The notes: generated by a model from the sequence alone, not told the origin. 64,000 bases of DNA from Culex pipiens pallens (GCF_016801865.2 NC_068937.1:18634432-18698431); one strand, 5' to 3'; positions 1-12,280 are shown, counted from the first letter of the stretch. Made by a program: numbers and translations.

Positions 1-608
1 GAAAATTCCACAATGGTAAGCAAACCAACTCGTTTTGGGAAGCGAGCTTCTTTACTGACCTACCCAAACTGTGGTTACTACTATTAAAAGCATGGTTGCA
101 TAAGAGTCCCATTTGCATTTTCGCGAAATCTTAACACGTAGCCTTATGAGGAGTAACAAATTTACTTGCTATTTTTTTTGAATATAAGACATTTATGCAA
201 ACATAACCAATTGCATTCGTTTTGTACTCGTCGTTGTTGCCGTCACTTAAATAAAGGCACCCAACATCTGGTTTGGTTACTTTCAAAATTGTGTGGATCG
301 CTTGCGAGGACCTACGGCAATGATCTTCTTGAGTGAACGATTGAACAGTGCATTGCACGGGATGTCCGGTGTGGTTGCATGTCGGATTGCTTCAAGCGTC
401 GAAGTTGAGAGTTGAGACAGAGTCCCCCGGAGGTGACCCTTAAGTCACGCGGAAAAGGTTGGAGCTCACATTTATGACAGAAATTTAAGTTGATTTCAAT
501 TACGACACCAACATTTGACAAAAAAAATTCTGATGCTTCCTTCACTGTAGATTAGAAGAAATTCGATTTGTTCACATCATCATTCTGCAGTAAATACAAC
601 GCAGTAGA
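1..608. other. intergenic or intronic sequence, no gene seen
   Basis: No ORF with recognisable homology on either strand and no clear repeat structure. The short ORFs at 131-545 have no domain or splice context. Confidence 0.4.
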
Positions 609-993
609 GCACTGCCGTTTTACGGCGATATGATGTATACGCCATTGAGGTAATTTTGCTGTAGACACGATTTTCTGTTTTTGTTCATTTTTTTGAAATG
701 ACTAATTTGAGGTCTGCTCTGTAGAAACTGTTAAAAAGTACAATAAAAATGTTACCCCTACAAAATTTCTTGTTTTTTCCTATTCTCTACGATTTTACCA
801 CAAACATCATTTGGCCGAAAAAATAGCAATAAAAAATCACTACTTTTCCTGCCCAATGATGTATGTATACATTGCTCGATCAAAGCGATCAAAGCTGGCT
901 TTATTTTTTGTGCCAGCTATTTTGATAGCTTAGTGGATCCCGTAATGCATTGTCCACGTGGATACTTAAAGGGAGGGGGGGGGAAGGTATTAT

Positions 994-1146
994 GGAGCGT
1001 TCTTTTATTACGTGACGCAGTTGGGGGGAGGGGGGTTGGAGGCCGTGTTACGCTCCATACAAAATTTTTAAAATTTGTATGGAAATTTTGTTACGAGGTG
1101 GGTCTAAAAATCCGATATTTTGCGTTACGTAATAAAAGAACGCTCC
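994..1146. mobile_element. MITE hairpin with GGAGCG termini
   Basis: Left arm starting GGAGCGTTCTTTTATTACGT at 994 is the near-perfect inverse of the right arm 1121-1146, which ends in ...AAGAACGCTCC. The 153 bp unit is G-rich on the left and has no coding capacity. It sits inside the 609-2129 transposon, so it inserted later or is part of its interior. Confidence 0.65.
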
Positions 1147-1260
1147 CTTAGCGATTGTCTATGCTCCATAAACACATTTTTTGCATAAAAAATTGTCAGC
1201 AAGGGAGGTGGGTGGGTCTAGAATTTTCAAAAAAGTGTTTACGTGGATGTGGATAAGGTG

Positions 1261-1339
1261 TCATCCATTAAGTACGTCACATTAAAATCAGCCAAAATTT
1301 ACCCCTCTTCCCTCAGCACGTGACGTACTTTATGGATGA
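1261..1339. mobile_element. small MITE, TCATCCAT...ATGGATGA family, copy 1
   Basis: Inverted arms 1261-1280 (TCATCCATTAAGTACGTCAC) and 1320-1339 differ at one position and enclose about 40 bp. The same arms recur at 39906-40049, which shows this is a dispersed family rather than a chance hairpin. Confidence 0.6.
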
Positions 1340-1881
1340 TGCCTAATGGACGTCCTCTTAAGAATTAAATCGAAATAATGTAATAAAATATTCCCAGTCT
1401 TGATTTGGTTCCAAAACCTCAAATCAACATTCAAACAGTATTGAATTTGACTTCTATCAATTCTCAATGTATACATACATCATGATGAGTAAAATTGGCG
1501 TATACATCATTGTTTGTTTGCTTAATAAAATGGGCCCCAGAGCAGCTTTTTGAAAAATTCTTTCGTCAGGAGGTAGGGGAAATTCTCGTATGTTTGGCAG
1601 GTTAAGCACTCGCTCCTAACTCCATCCAATTAGCTGATTTTCACTATTTAAACAACAAATTTTGCAAAACTTTTGATAAAAACTTGCTTTCTCACTTCTT
1701 ATTGAGCTATTTATCACTCGATTTCAGTTGAAAACGCTTTTAATAAGCTTTAATTGAATGTCAAAGTTCTGACCTGCCAACATTAGAGGCACGCTGGAAT
1801 TAGATGCTGTTCCCCTAGCTTTAAAGATTTTTCATCAGACTGTACAATAAAATTGAAAATGTCCAAAATGGCGTATACATC

Positions 1882-2101
1882 GAAACGAAACGAAACTATT
1901 GGCACTACGCCCCCCGGGGCATGGCCTTCCTCTAACGTGGGATTTCTGCTCCAGCGCCTCTGACGAGACAGGAGAAACCGGGACCGACGTTTTACTTCAC
2001 CATCCGATAGAAGCTCAGTGGATAAGGCGGGAATCGAACCCGCGTCTCATAGCATCGTCGGGATCGGCAGCCGAAGCCGCTACCCCTGCGCCACGAGACC
2101 C
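1882..2101 (-). mobile_element. tRNA-derived SINE nested in a transposon TIR
   Basis: Read on the minus strand, 2100-2019 has a tRNA-like head with A-box-like GTGGCGCAGGGGTAGCGG and B-box GGGTTCGATTCCCGCC, followed by about 135 bp of body that ends in short (TTTCG) repeats. The 5 bp duplication ACATC flanks it exactly (1877-1881 and 2102-2106). Removing the insert plus one copy restores the perfect inverted repeat of the host transposon, so both SINE boundaries are known to the base. Degenerate as a tRNA, so a retroposon and not a tRNA gene. Confidence 0.8.
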
Positions 2102-2129
2102 ACATCATATCGCCGTAAAACGGCAGTGC

Positions 2130-3800
2130 AGCAATTCTCTACCAAAACCGGAAATGGATTTTATTTGTATTTTTTGATTTGGCTCAAACTTTGTGGGGGC
2201 CTTCCCTATGACCAAATAAACAATTTTGTGTGATTGGTTCATCCATACAAGTCTCCATACAACTTTGGCTGCTGTCCATACAAAAATGGTGTGTAAATAT
2301 TCAAACAGCTGTAAACTTTGAGTGAATTTTCTGATCAATTTGGTGTCTTCGGCAAAGGTGTAGGTATTGTTGAGGACTTTTGAGAAAAAATAGGTACACG
2401 GAAAAAAAATGCAGATTTTGTAATCAACTCAATTTCCCAAAATACGTATTTTTTGATTTTCGAGATTTTTTGATATGTTTTAGGGGACAAAAATTCGCAA
2501 CTTTTGAGCCATAGAGAAACATGGTCAAAAAATCTGTCGCCGAGTTATGAATTTTTGAAAAAAAACAGTGATTTTTGGAAAAAAAACGAAGTTTCATGCA
2601 AAAACAAGTTTAACATAATTTTTTAATGCCAAATTGAATTTGCAATCGAAAAGTACTTTACAGATTTTTTGATTAAGGGCTCCGTTTTCAAGATATAGCC
2701 ACCGAAAGTTTGATTTTAGCGAAATATTTGCAGTTTTTCAATTTTTAAAAATGGTGGCCACGAGTGACCATTTCTAAAAATATTTTTTTTTGAAAAGTTC
2801 GGAAAATTTGCTATAAAATTGTTTAAGAGACATTGAAGATTGGACCTCGGGTTGCTGAGATAGAGCCGCTTTAAGAAAAAGAAACACGAAAATTGAAGTT
2901 TTCTTAATCTCACCAAAACAATTCATCATTTTCAAATGACGATATCTCAGCAAATAATGGTCCGATTTTTAATGTTAATACATGAAATATTCGTGAAATT
3001 TTGCGATCGATTCGAAAAAAATAATCGAAATTTTTTTAAATCAAGACTGACATTTAAAAAGGGCCAAACATTGAATATTACGCCCATTTAAAATGGTAAT
3101 CTTGATTTAAAAAATCTCAAAATATTTTTTTCGAAAAGATCGGAAAATTTCACGAATTTTTCATGTCTTAAAATTGAAAATCGGACCATTATTTGCTGAG
3201 ATATGGTCATTAGAAAATGGTGAATTGTTTTGGAAAGATTAGGAAAACTTCAATTTCCGTGTTTCTTTTTCTTAAAGCGCCTCTATCTCAGCAAACCGAG
3301 GTCCAATGTGCAATGTCTCATAGACAATTTTATAGCAAATTTTCCGAACTTTTCAAAAAAAAATATTTTTGGAAATGGTCACTCATGGTCACTATTTTTA
3401 AAAAATTGAAAAACTGCATATATTTCGCTAAAATCAAACTTTCAGTGGCTATATCTTGAAAACAAAGCCCTTTATCAAAAAATCTGTAAAGTACTTTTCG
3501 ATTGCAAATTCAAATCTAAAAAACGAAAATTTTCAAAATTGGTTTAAAAATTGTAATTTTGCAATTTTTTAGAGAAAAATTGAATTTTAAAATATCTACA
3601 ATTTTGCCCAAGACACCAAATCAATCAGAAAATCCGTTCTCAAGATTCAGTTTTTTTAATGTTTTGAAGGCTTTTGTATGGATTGCTGCCAAAATTGTTT
3701 GAAGGCGAATAAATAAATCAAAATGTTTTTTGTGGTCTTTGGAACAATAAACCTGATGTTTCATCCAAATCAAAAATACGAAAAAATTGTCCGAATTTTC
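2130..3800. mobile_element. long foldback element A
   Basis: The segment is a large degenerate palindrome. Inner arms run about 2635-3064 and 3082-3512 around a loop of roughly 17 bp near 3073. Outer arms (for example 2326-2350 against 3612-3636, both holding the motif AGACACCAAATC or its inverse) are more diverged. Its left end shares AGCAATTCTCTAC and following sequence with the foldback at 54363-56034, so the two belong to one family. No ORF of interest. Confidence 0.65.
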
Positions 3801-4019
3801 AGAAAAATGCTTACTTGCATTCTTCATATTGCAAGTTTTTGACCAAATGTCATCAGATTTTGAAAATATTGTTTACAAAAAACAAAGAAACCTAAATGCA
3901 AAAATGTTGAAAAACAGCAAAAAACAGGTGTGAAAATAAATGTAAAATTAACTGAAAACAGTAAATTCAGTTAATTTTACTTCTATTTCATCTATTAAAA
4001 TTATATATTTCTATAGATT

Positions 4020-5690
4020 TTAAATAGATCGACAGATTCTAAAAATCTCGAATGCTATTCTATTTTTTTTTAGTTGTAATATTTTTATACTTCATAATTG
4101 TAGAATTCAAAAATTACGAAACAGTCAAGTTCCATTTTTTTTTAATTTTTACCAATCTAAAACTTATTCAAAAATCCAAAGATTTTATAACTCCAGAATT
4201 CAAACATTTTTAAATCCTTAATTTTAGAATTTCTTAAATTTCAGTTTTTTTTTATTTTTGCATTTTATAATTCCAGAATTTTAGGATCTTTAAATCGTTT
4301 GGAAACTTTGAAAATAACATAACAAAAATTATAGAATGAACATACTCTAAAAAAATATAGTTTGGAAGTTATGTAATTAATTTGAAAGAAATGCTCATGA
4401 TGAAGAATGGAAAGACTCACTTTGTTTGTAAGAAAAAAATTAGAGGTTAGCAGTGTTGCAAAAGAGTGATAGAAAAGCTATCAATAGATTATCTCTGCAC
4501 CAAAAATATCCGAGAGTATAGCGGCCGTCACTATAGCTTGTGAGATCTCTCTTCTTGTGTCTCGTGATTCCCAGCGATGCCATTCTCTCTCTATCACTCC
4601 TTCCCTTTTCCTCGACTGTGCGCTCTCACCGCTGAGTCTCTCAATCTTTCCAAAAACTGCAATGAGAGAACGCGAGATGGCGATTAGGAGCCGACCACGC
4701 ATGACGCCCCTTCAAACTGCGTTTGCAAAATTGGTTTTGTGGCGGCTTTTGTGGTTAAACGCTGTTGCGGTAGGATGTTCGTGGAAGCGAGAATGAGAGA
4801 GAAAAGGAAAATGTCAATCGCGAGTGGGTAAACACCAAAACGTGTTCGGCTATGTTCGGCGCTGAGAGTTTCAATGAAGAGAGAAGAGCAGTTGTATTTG
4901 AGGCATGAATATTCAGGCGAGATAATTGTAGTTGCTGAGAGCTGATATTTTGATATTTTAACAACCCTGGAGGTTAGACTATTTCTACAAAATACATAAA
5001 ATTTCAAAATCAAATTCTAAAACTTCAAAATTATAAAAAAATATTTAAATTCAAGCATTTAAAAGTCTACAATTTTGAAATCTCTAAAATTAAAAAATCA
5101 GCAATTCAAAGATTTTAAAATCGAAAACCATAAAATTTAAAAATTCATAAGCTATACAATTTTGAATTCTAAAATACAAAACTAAAAAAAAACTTTCGAA
5201 TCCTGAAACTATTTATATTTCAAAATTATAAGAAATTCAAAATTCAAAATTCAAAATTTTAAAAATTATTAAATATTCTAAAATTTTTATAATTCAAAAA
5301 CTTAAAAATTCTAAAATATTGAATTTTTGAGATTTTGAATTCTATGGATTTTCGAGTTTTATATTTCAAATTTTAGATTTCTAAAGTTTCCGAACGATTT
5401 AAAGATCCTAAAATTCTGGAATTATAAAATGCCAAAAAATTAGAAAATCTGAAATTTAAAAAAATCCAAAATTAAGGATTTAAAAATGTTTGAATTCTGA
5501 AGTTATAAAATCTTTGGATTTTAGAATAAGTTTTAGATTGCTTAAAATAAAAAAAATGGAACTTGACTGTTTCGTAATATTGAATTCTACAATTATAAAG
5601 TATAAAAATATTACATTTCAGAAATTTTAGAATAGCATTTGAGATTTTTAGAATCTATCTACCTATCTATAATCTTCAGAAATTTATAAT
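4020..5690. mobile_element. AT-rich foldback element split by a hAT-like insertion
   Basis: Sequence 4062-4320 is the degenerate inverse of 5370-5640. Shared landmarks are the inverse pair CGAAACAGTCAAGTTCCAT (left arm, near 4120) and its complement near 5560. The centre is occupied by the hAT-like element 4451-4969. A third, direct copy of the right arm occurs around 9280-9480. This sequence is probably intronic to the P450 gene. Confidence 0.55.
4451..4969. mobile_element. non-autonomous hAT-like element with 8 bp TSD
   Basis: Terminal sequences CAGTGTTGCAAAAG and (inverted) CAGGGTTGTTAAAA are flanked by the exact 8 bp direct duplication GAGGTTAG (4443-4450 and 4970-4977). The 519 bp interior is rich in CTCTC/GAGAG and has no transposase. 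An 8 bp duplication with CAGTGTTG-type ends fits the hAT superfamily; the similar ends at 34846-35268 support a shared family. Confidence 0.75.
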
Positions 5691-5974
5691 TTTAAAATGT
5701 TCAAGCTTTTGAATATTTGAATTCTTAGATTATTACCGAATTCCAAATGTGTTTAAAAAAAAATAAAATGTATAACAGAAAAATAACAGTAATTAAAGGT
5801 TTAAGAATTGAATGACATAAATGTACTAAAAAATATTAGAACCTTCAAATAAAAGAAGAATAACACAAGAAAAACAAATTTAGATAAGAAAAATCATTGA
5901 TCAAAATAACCTATATTCAAGACCCAAGCAAAATAAAGAAATCGTTAACATGACCGTTTCCCTCCTTTTTCCAG

Positions 5975-7368
5975 CCCATTCTCAGCAGCCCGAAGCACAT
6001 CGAGAAGAGCCACGACTACGAGTTCCTCAAGCCCTGGCTCGGCACCGGCCTGCTCACCAGCCAGGGCCGCAAGTGGCACCCGCGCCGCAAGATCCTCACC
6101 CCGGCCTTCCACTTCAAGATCCTGGACGACTTTGTTGACATCTTCCAGGAGCAGAGCGCGGTGTTGGTGCAACGCCTCGAACGGGAACTCGGCAACCGGG
6201 AGGGCTTCAACTGCTTCCCGTACGTGACGCTGTGCGCGCTGGATATTGTCTGCGGTATGGGTTGAGACTTGTTGAGTTGAGTTGGATGATGATTGATGGG
6301 TTTGTCCGTTTTCAGAAACTGCCATGGGACGGCTGGTCAACGCCCAGATGAACTCGGACTCGGAGTACGTCAAGGCCGTGTATCAGTAAGGGGTTTGATG
6401 GGATTTAAGGAGGTTTGGACTATGACGATCTTATTGATTTCAGAATCGGTGGCATCGTCCAGAACCGCCAGCAGAAGATCTGGCTGCAGCCGGACTTTAT
6501 CTTCAAGCGCACCAAGGACTACCGCGATCACCAGCGCTGCCTGTCGATCCTGCACGAGTTCTCCAACCGGGTGATCCACGAGCGCAAGGAGGAGATCCGC
6601 AAGCAGAAACTGTCCAACAACAACTCCGTCGAGCAGGCCCCGAACGCGGACGGCAACAACAACGCGGAAGAGTTTGGCCGGAAGAAGCGACTGGCGTTCC
6701 TGGATCTGCTGATCGAGGCGTCCCAGGACGGGACGGTCCTGTCCCACGAGGACATCCGCGAGGAGGTCGATACCTTCATGTTCGAAGGTCACGACACCAC
6801 CTCAGCCGCGATCTCCTGGATCTTGCTCCTACTCGGAGCCGAACCCGCCATCCAGGACCGGATCGTCGAGGAGATCGACGAGATCATGGGCGGCGATCGC
6901 GACCGCTTCCCCACCATGAAGGAACTCAACGACATGAAGTACCTCGAGTGCTGCATCAAGGAAGGACTCCGCCTCTACCCGAGCGTTCCGTTGATCGCGC
7001 GCAAGCTCGTCGAAGACTGCGTAGTTCAGGACTACACCATCCCTGCCGGTACGACAGCGATGATCGTCGTCTACCAGCTGCACCGCGACCCCGCCGTCTT
7101 CCCCAACCCCGACAAGTTCAACCCGGACCACTTTGCGCCGGAGAACTGCCGCGGCCGGCACCCGTACGCGTACATCCCGTTCAGCGCGGGCCCGCGGAAC
7201 TGCATCGGCCAGAAGTTTGCCGTGCTGGAGGAAAAGTCGATCATCTCGGCCGTGCTGCGAAAGTACCGCATCGAAGCGGTTGATCGGCGCGAAAATCTCA
7301 CCCTGCTTGGCGAGCTGATCCTGCGGCCAAAGGACGGACTTCGGATAAAGATTAGCCGGCGGGTTTGA
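5975..7368 (+). CDS. cytochrome P450, CYP4 family (5' partial)
   Basis: Coding exons 5975-6254, 6316-6385 and 6444-7368 join in frame with GT-AG introns of 61 and 58 bp. They give about 424 residues ending in a TGA at 7366-7368. The first 80-100 residues of a normal 500-residue P450, with the membrane anchor, are not in this piece; they must lie upstream beyond AT-rich intron sequence or outside the window. Visible landmarks: the CYP4 I-helix signature EVDTFMFEGHDTT (EGHDTT at 6784-6801), the K-helix E-x-x-R (6961-6972), and the heme loop FSAGPRNCIG with the cysteine iron ligand (7180-7209). The family is a microsomal monooxygenase using NADPH-P450 reductase, with fatty acids, hormones or xenobiotics as substrates; the actual substrate is unknown. 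The exons are far more GC-rich than their surroundings. It most resembles the CYP4C group of insects, inferred by general similarity. Confidence 0.93.
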
Positions 7369-10300
7369 GAGTTTTCGCGTTCCTTTATAAGCAATAGGTT
7401 TTTTTTTATTTGTTAAGGTAATAATATCTTAGGTTCTATGATGCGCATTTGTATTCCGCGTCCTACTGAGAAATATGAATGTGTGTGTGTTTTTGTGTAT
7501 CATTTTTTTTATTCTTCCGTTTTGTGTATGGATTATGAATGTCATTTATAAATGGTGCAAATACAATTGTCGACGAAAATACAGGAAACTGCTGGGTGGC
7601 AGGCGTTTTGAATTGGTGTTGTAGTGATGATCACAGCTGAATTGCTATTTCAAGGTTATCTCCAGGGTTGACTAAATTTATGTTCTTTGATTTTTTACCT
7701 CAGCTCAAATTTTCGTTCGTTTTCAGAAGATCGATGATCTAAATATTACAATCGTTACATTTATTTTAAGGTTTAGGAGCTTCCATAATCTTAAACATAA
7801 AAAATTAAAAAAAAACCAAAAAAAAGGTACTCAAAAATTGTAAATCCTGAATTTAAAAAAAAATATTTCAGGGTTAAAATTCCAACATTTTACGTTTTTA
7901 AATTTCAAAAACCTCTAAATTCCTAAAATTCTTAAACTTCAACATTATGTTGAAAAATTGTAAGAATTTTAAAATTCTGAGAAAATCCAAAATCTAAACT
8001 CTAAATTTTTAAAAGCTTTCAAATTCTAACACTCAACGATTCAAAGAATCTAAATTCTAATATTTTGACATTCTGAAATTCTAAAATTCTATAACCATAA
8101 AATTCGGAAACTCTTAAATTCTAAAAAACAGCGACTCAAAAATTCAAAAAATAAAAAAAACTCTGAAATGCAACAATTTTTAATTTTAAGATAAAAATTT
8201 CAACATTTTAAAGTTCTAAAATTTCAAAAACTTCTAAATTAATAAAATTCATAAACATTAAAATTATAGATTTCTTTTAAATTTTAAGCTTCTAAAATTC
8301 TGAGAATTCTAAAATCTAAAAGTTAAAAAATTTCAAAATCTCTTAAATCATAAAAATCAGCAATTCGAAGATATAAAAATCAAATAAAAAATTTGAAGCA
8401 TCAGAATTTTAAATTCTAAAATGCAAAAATTCAAAAATATTTAGCTTTCAAATTATAAAATTTAAAATTGAGATATCAAAATTCTAAACTCTATTTTTTT
8501 TTTTTTTTTTGAAAGCTTTCAAATTCTAAAACTCAACGATTTCAACGATCTTAATTTTAATATTTTGACATTCTAAAATTCTATAACATTAAAATTTGAA
8601 AACTCTTAAATTCTAATAATCAGCTATCAAAAAAGACAAAACTCAGAAATGCAAAAATTTGAAACTTCAAACTTTTAAATTCTAAAATACGAAAATTCTT
8701 AAATAGTAAGCTTTCAAATACTAAAATTCTAGGAATTTTTAAATTCTGGGAAAATCCATATTCTAAACTCCAATTTTGTTAAAAGCTTTTAGATTCTCAA
8801 ACTCAACGATTCAAAGAATCTAAATTCTAATATTTTGACATTCTGAAATTCTAAAATTCTATAACCTTAAATCTCGAAAACTATAATTTTCTAAAATTTG
8901 AGAATCTCAAACTGTAAAATTTTAAGAATTCAAAAATTCAAAAACTTCTGAAATTTTAAGGCTCCAAAACTTTGCATTATTATGTTTTTTTTTTTTTCAA
9001 TTATCAGAGTTTTAGATTGCAAATTTAAAAATTGAAGAATTTTTAAGCATTAGAACGATTCTGAAATTCCAAAATGCCAAAAATAAATAAAAAGTCTAGA
9101 ATTTAAGAAAAGGATTTTAAAATTGCAGGATTTAAAACTTTAGAATTCTGAAGTTTAAAAAAAACTTTAAATTTCAAAAATGTTGGAAAATGCAAAAAAA
9201 GATTGAAAAAACTAAAATTTTAAAATTAAATTTGTTTAAGCTTAGAATTTTAAAATTTGAGGATTTGCAAATTTTGGAATTCTGACGTTATAAAATCGTT
9301 GGACTTTAGAATAAGTTTTAAACTGCTTAGAATTAAAAAAAAAACTGTTGAAACTTGACAGTTTCGGAATTTTATTAAATTTTACAATTCTTCGCTAACA
9401 TTTCAATAAGCGGTTTGTCTCAAGCAAAGTCTATGTTTGTGGCGCTTATTGAAATGTTAGCGATAAATTATAAAATATGAAAATATTACAATTTAAACAT
9501 TTTAAATTTCGTTATTATAGATATTCAAATTGTTTAATTAAAGATTTTTTTCAATCATTAAAATTTAAGAATTATTGCATTTTCGAAACATGGAATTTTA
9601 GAATTGTAATATTTTATAAATTTTAAATTATAGAATTGAACAAAAATTAAGAATTTTAGGATTTGTGAACATTAAAATGTTAGAAATAAAAAAAAACCCG
9701 TCTTATTAATTTTTATTGTTTCCAAATTTTCTGAATTACTGATTTTTTCATTCTTTTTCTTTATTCTTAAAAATTCCTGTTTTTCAATATTTTTGCAGTT
9801 TTCACTATTTTTCATAATTGTCTGATTTTTAATAATTTTCATAATTTTCGAAACATCCTGAAATTCAGAAAGAATTTATTTACCTGTCACCCTTTTTTCA
9901 TTTCTTTTTCTGAAAATATTCTTTTTAGATTATTTTCTGCAATTTCTGTTTTTTCCATCCAATGAATTAAAAAAAATGTTTGATTTTCATTTTTTTTAAT
10001 CTATTACTAAATTTCTAATCGTTTAGAATTTCACATTTTCAGAATTTGGATAAAATTTAAGAATTTCTAAAATTTTGCAATTTGTAAAAAAAAATATTTG
10101 TTTTCTCTTTTTAATGTTTAATTTTAGAATATTACAAGTAAAGCATCTCAGAACTGTAATTTTTAAATTAAAAAAAAAAATTTTAGAGTTTAATTATTTT
10201 CAAATTCTAAAATGTAAATATTTTATGTTGTGAGAATGATACATTTTAAAAATTTAAGAGCCTTACCCTTTGTTTTAAATTTTAATGAGTGAGAATTTTG

Positions 10301-11351
10301 AAGATTTATTTTTTGTTAATTTTTCTATTTTTTCTAAATTTACTAATTTTTTTTTTTTGAGAATCTTACATTTTCATAATTTGAATGAACTTTTAAATTG
10401 GCAAAAATTGGTTTTATTTTCGTTTTCTCAATTTGTTTAAGCTGTTTAGTTTTAAAATATTCAGCTATAGCACCTCAGAACTGTGTTTTTAAAATTAAAA
10501 AAAAATGAACTTTAGAGTTTTATTATTTTTAAATTATAGAATGTTAATTTTTCAAGTTTTGAGAATTATCAAATTTAGGAGTTTTACACTTCGTTTTAAA
10601 TTTTAATGAGTGAGAATTTCGAAGATTTATTTTTCGTTTATTTTTATAGTTCTAAAATATTAAAAGAATGTAAAACATTAGAACCATCTAATTTTAAAGA
10701 AATGATTTGAGAATTTGAAAATCTTTCATTTTTAAGCATGAGTTTGACAATTTGAAGCATTTTCATAATTTTAAGAATTTTTGAATAAATTATTTTTTAA
10801 AAGAATTTCAAATCCATTTTTTTAATTTTTAGGATTTTTAAAATGTTAGAACTCATGGAATGATTCTGATATTCTCAAACTCATAATTTGAAAATTTTTG
10901 AATGTAAATTTTCCTAAAATTGTTGAGCCTTTAAATCCTAGAACTTCAGGGCTTCAGAAAATTTAACATGAAAATTTTGTTTTTTTTTCTGTTGGTGAAT
11001 TTCTGAATTTTTGTCGTTGGAATTTGCAAAAAGTTATAGCTACAATTTTTGGACCTTTTAGCGAAAGTTTTGAATATATTTTTAAAATTTAGAGAAGTAC
11101 AAAAAAAGACAATTTAAATATTGAGATTGACAATCGCTTACAATTATCAGGGTGATTTTGATGAATTTGGTGATTCTGATTTCTCGTTGCTCAGCGATTC
11201 TCGTGAATTTGATCTCTTATCAATTTCGATTTAAGAAACTTGTTTGTCACCATTTCGTCTCCTGGATCGTTTCGACGATCATAAAAGTGTCATCCGTCGG
11301 CGCCACCAGCAATTTTCTGCCCATCGTCGAACAACCGTTCATCTGCAAAGA
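7369..11351. repeat. AT-rich intergenic tract with decayed long tandem repeats
   Basis: After a short unique 3' flank of the P450 (to about 7760) the sequence is almost entirely A/T with CTAAAATTCT-like words. Three diverged copies of one unit start near 7985, 8465 and 8745; each contains the block ACTCAACGATT...AATATTTTGACATTCT. Another unit of about 320 bp is repeated at about 10120-10340 and 10440-10650, sharing CTCAGAACTGT and TTTAATGAGTGAGAATTT. No gene is supported. A short GC-richer piece (11240-11350) abuts the MITE at 11352. Confidence 0.55.
9393..9462. mobile_element. 70 bp mini-hairpin insertion
   Basis: Perfect 20 bp inverted repeats (CGCTAACATTTCAATAAGCG at 9393-9412, inverse at 9443-9462) enclose a 30 bp loop. 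The paralogous copy of the surrounding AT-rich repeat near 5590 reads straight through this site without it, so it is an insertion. AATT just outside both ends may be the target duplication. Confidence 0.6.
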
Positions 11352-12280
11352 GTAGGGTAGAGTAGTCATCAATGAGACACGGGGAACAATGATAAAATGG
11401 CTCTCACAAGTCGTAGTTTCAACCAATCAGGCTCATATTTGGGGGAAAGGTGTGTCTACTGGATACACGACTGCCATATAAGTGGCTTTGGTTATGGACG
11501 CTCCCTTGAAAAGTAATTCATAAATAATTGATTCTGGGGTGTAAAAGTAAATCATGGACAAAAAATACTTTTTCGCTCGTAGGCTGCCATTTACACCAAA
11601 ACTAATATTTCTTCAAATGTCTTTCGACGTTCCATAGGGATTAAGTTGGGCTACAATGTCCTTTCATTGGATTTGGCCAAAATTTAGAATACACCCAGAA
11701 TCCAGGACTGTCTCATTGTTCCCCACTCATTTCAGCCCATGGGTAACAATGAGACACTTTGATTTTTCTTCAATAAACTTTTCAAAATCGATGGAAATCT
11801 TTCAAAACATGAATTAAAAGTGATTTTTGGTATTTTTATAGAGTTTAAACTTCATTTAACCAAAAATACAAAGTTATTTGGTATTAATATATGGATTTTA
11901 CAAAATTTAAATACTTTTTAGTGTAACTTTTGTTATTAAAAGTTTCATGTTGGCAAAATTGCTCTAAAATGTTCAAGGCAAGTCACCTGCAATGGAACAA
12001 TACAAAAACATGATGTTTTGCTAGAAAAATGTTGATTTTCGTAGAGTGTCTCATTGTTCCCCAGCTGTCTCATTGTTCCTGCCAAGTGCGTCTACAATGA
12101 GACAGTTGAATAACTCTGGCTGTAGATGTCGGATCGATCTCATATTTTGGTCAATGATAGAACACATTAAAAGAAAGATAATGCAACTAAAAGCTCATTA
12201 AGACATGCTGATGAAAAAATTAGAAAAATCGTTGAAAGTTGAAAACCAAAAGTGTCTCATTGATGACTACCCTACCCTAC
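11352..12280. mobile_element. 929 bp TIR element, copy 1
   Basis: Terminal inverted repeats of 29 bp (GTAGGGTAGAGTAGTCATCA... and its inverse, one mismatch) bound 929 bp without coding capacity. The interior repeats the word TGTCTCATTGTTCCC several times. A copy of exactly the same length lies at 60901-61829 with only scattered differences. The ends allow a TA target duplication if the element proper starts at GGGTAG. It lies just past the 3' end of the CYFIP gene. Confidence 0.8.

Larger units (their letters stand above)
609..2129. mobile_element. TIR transposon (non-autonomous) with nested insertions
   Basis: The left end (609-646, beginning GCACTGCCGTTTTACGGCGA) is matched base for base by the reverse complement of the right end once the SINE at 1882-2101 and one copy of its 5 bp target duplication are removed (1867-1881 joined to 2107-2129). 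That gives perfect 38 bp terminal inverted repeats. No transposase ORF is present. A second inverted pair (about 857-875 and 1464-1482, containing ATGATGTATGTATACATTG) lies inside, as do two small MITE hairpins. A target duplication for the whole element was not resolved. Superfamily unassigned. Confidence 0.75.
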
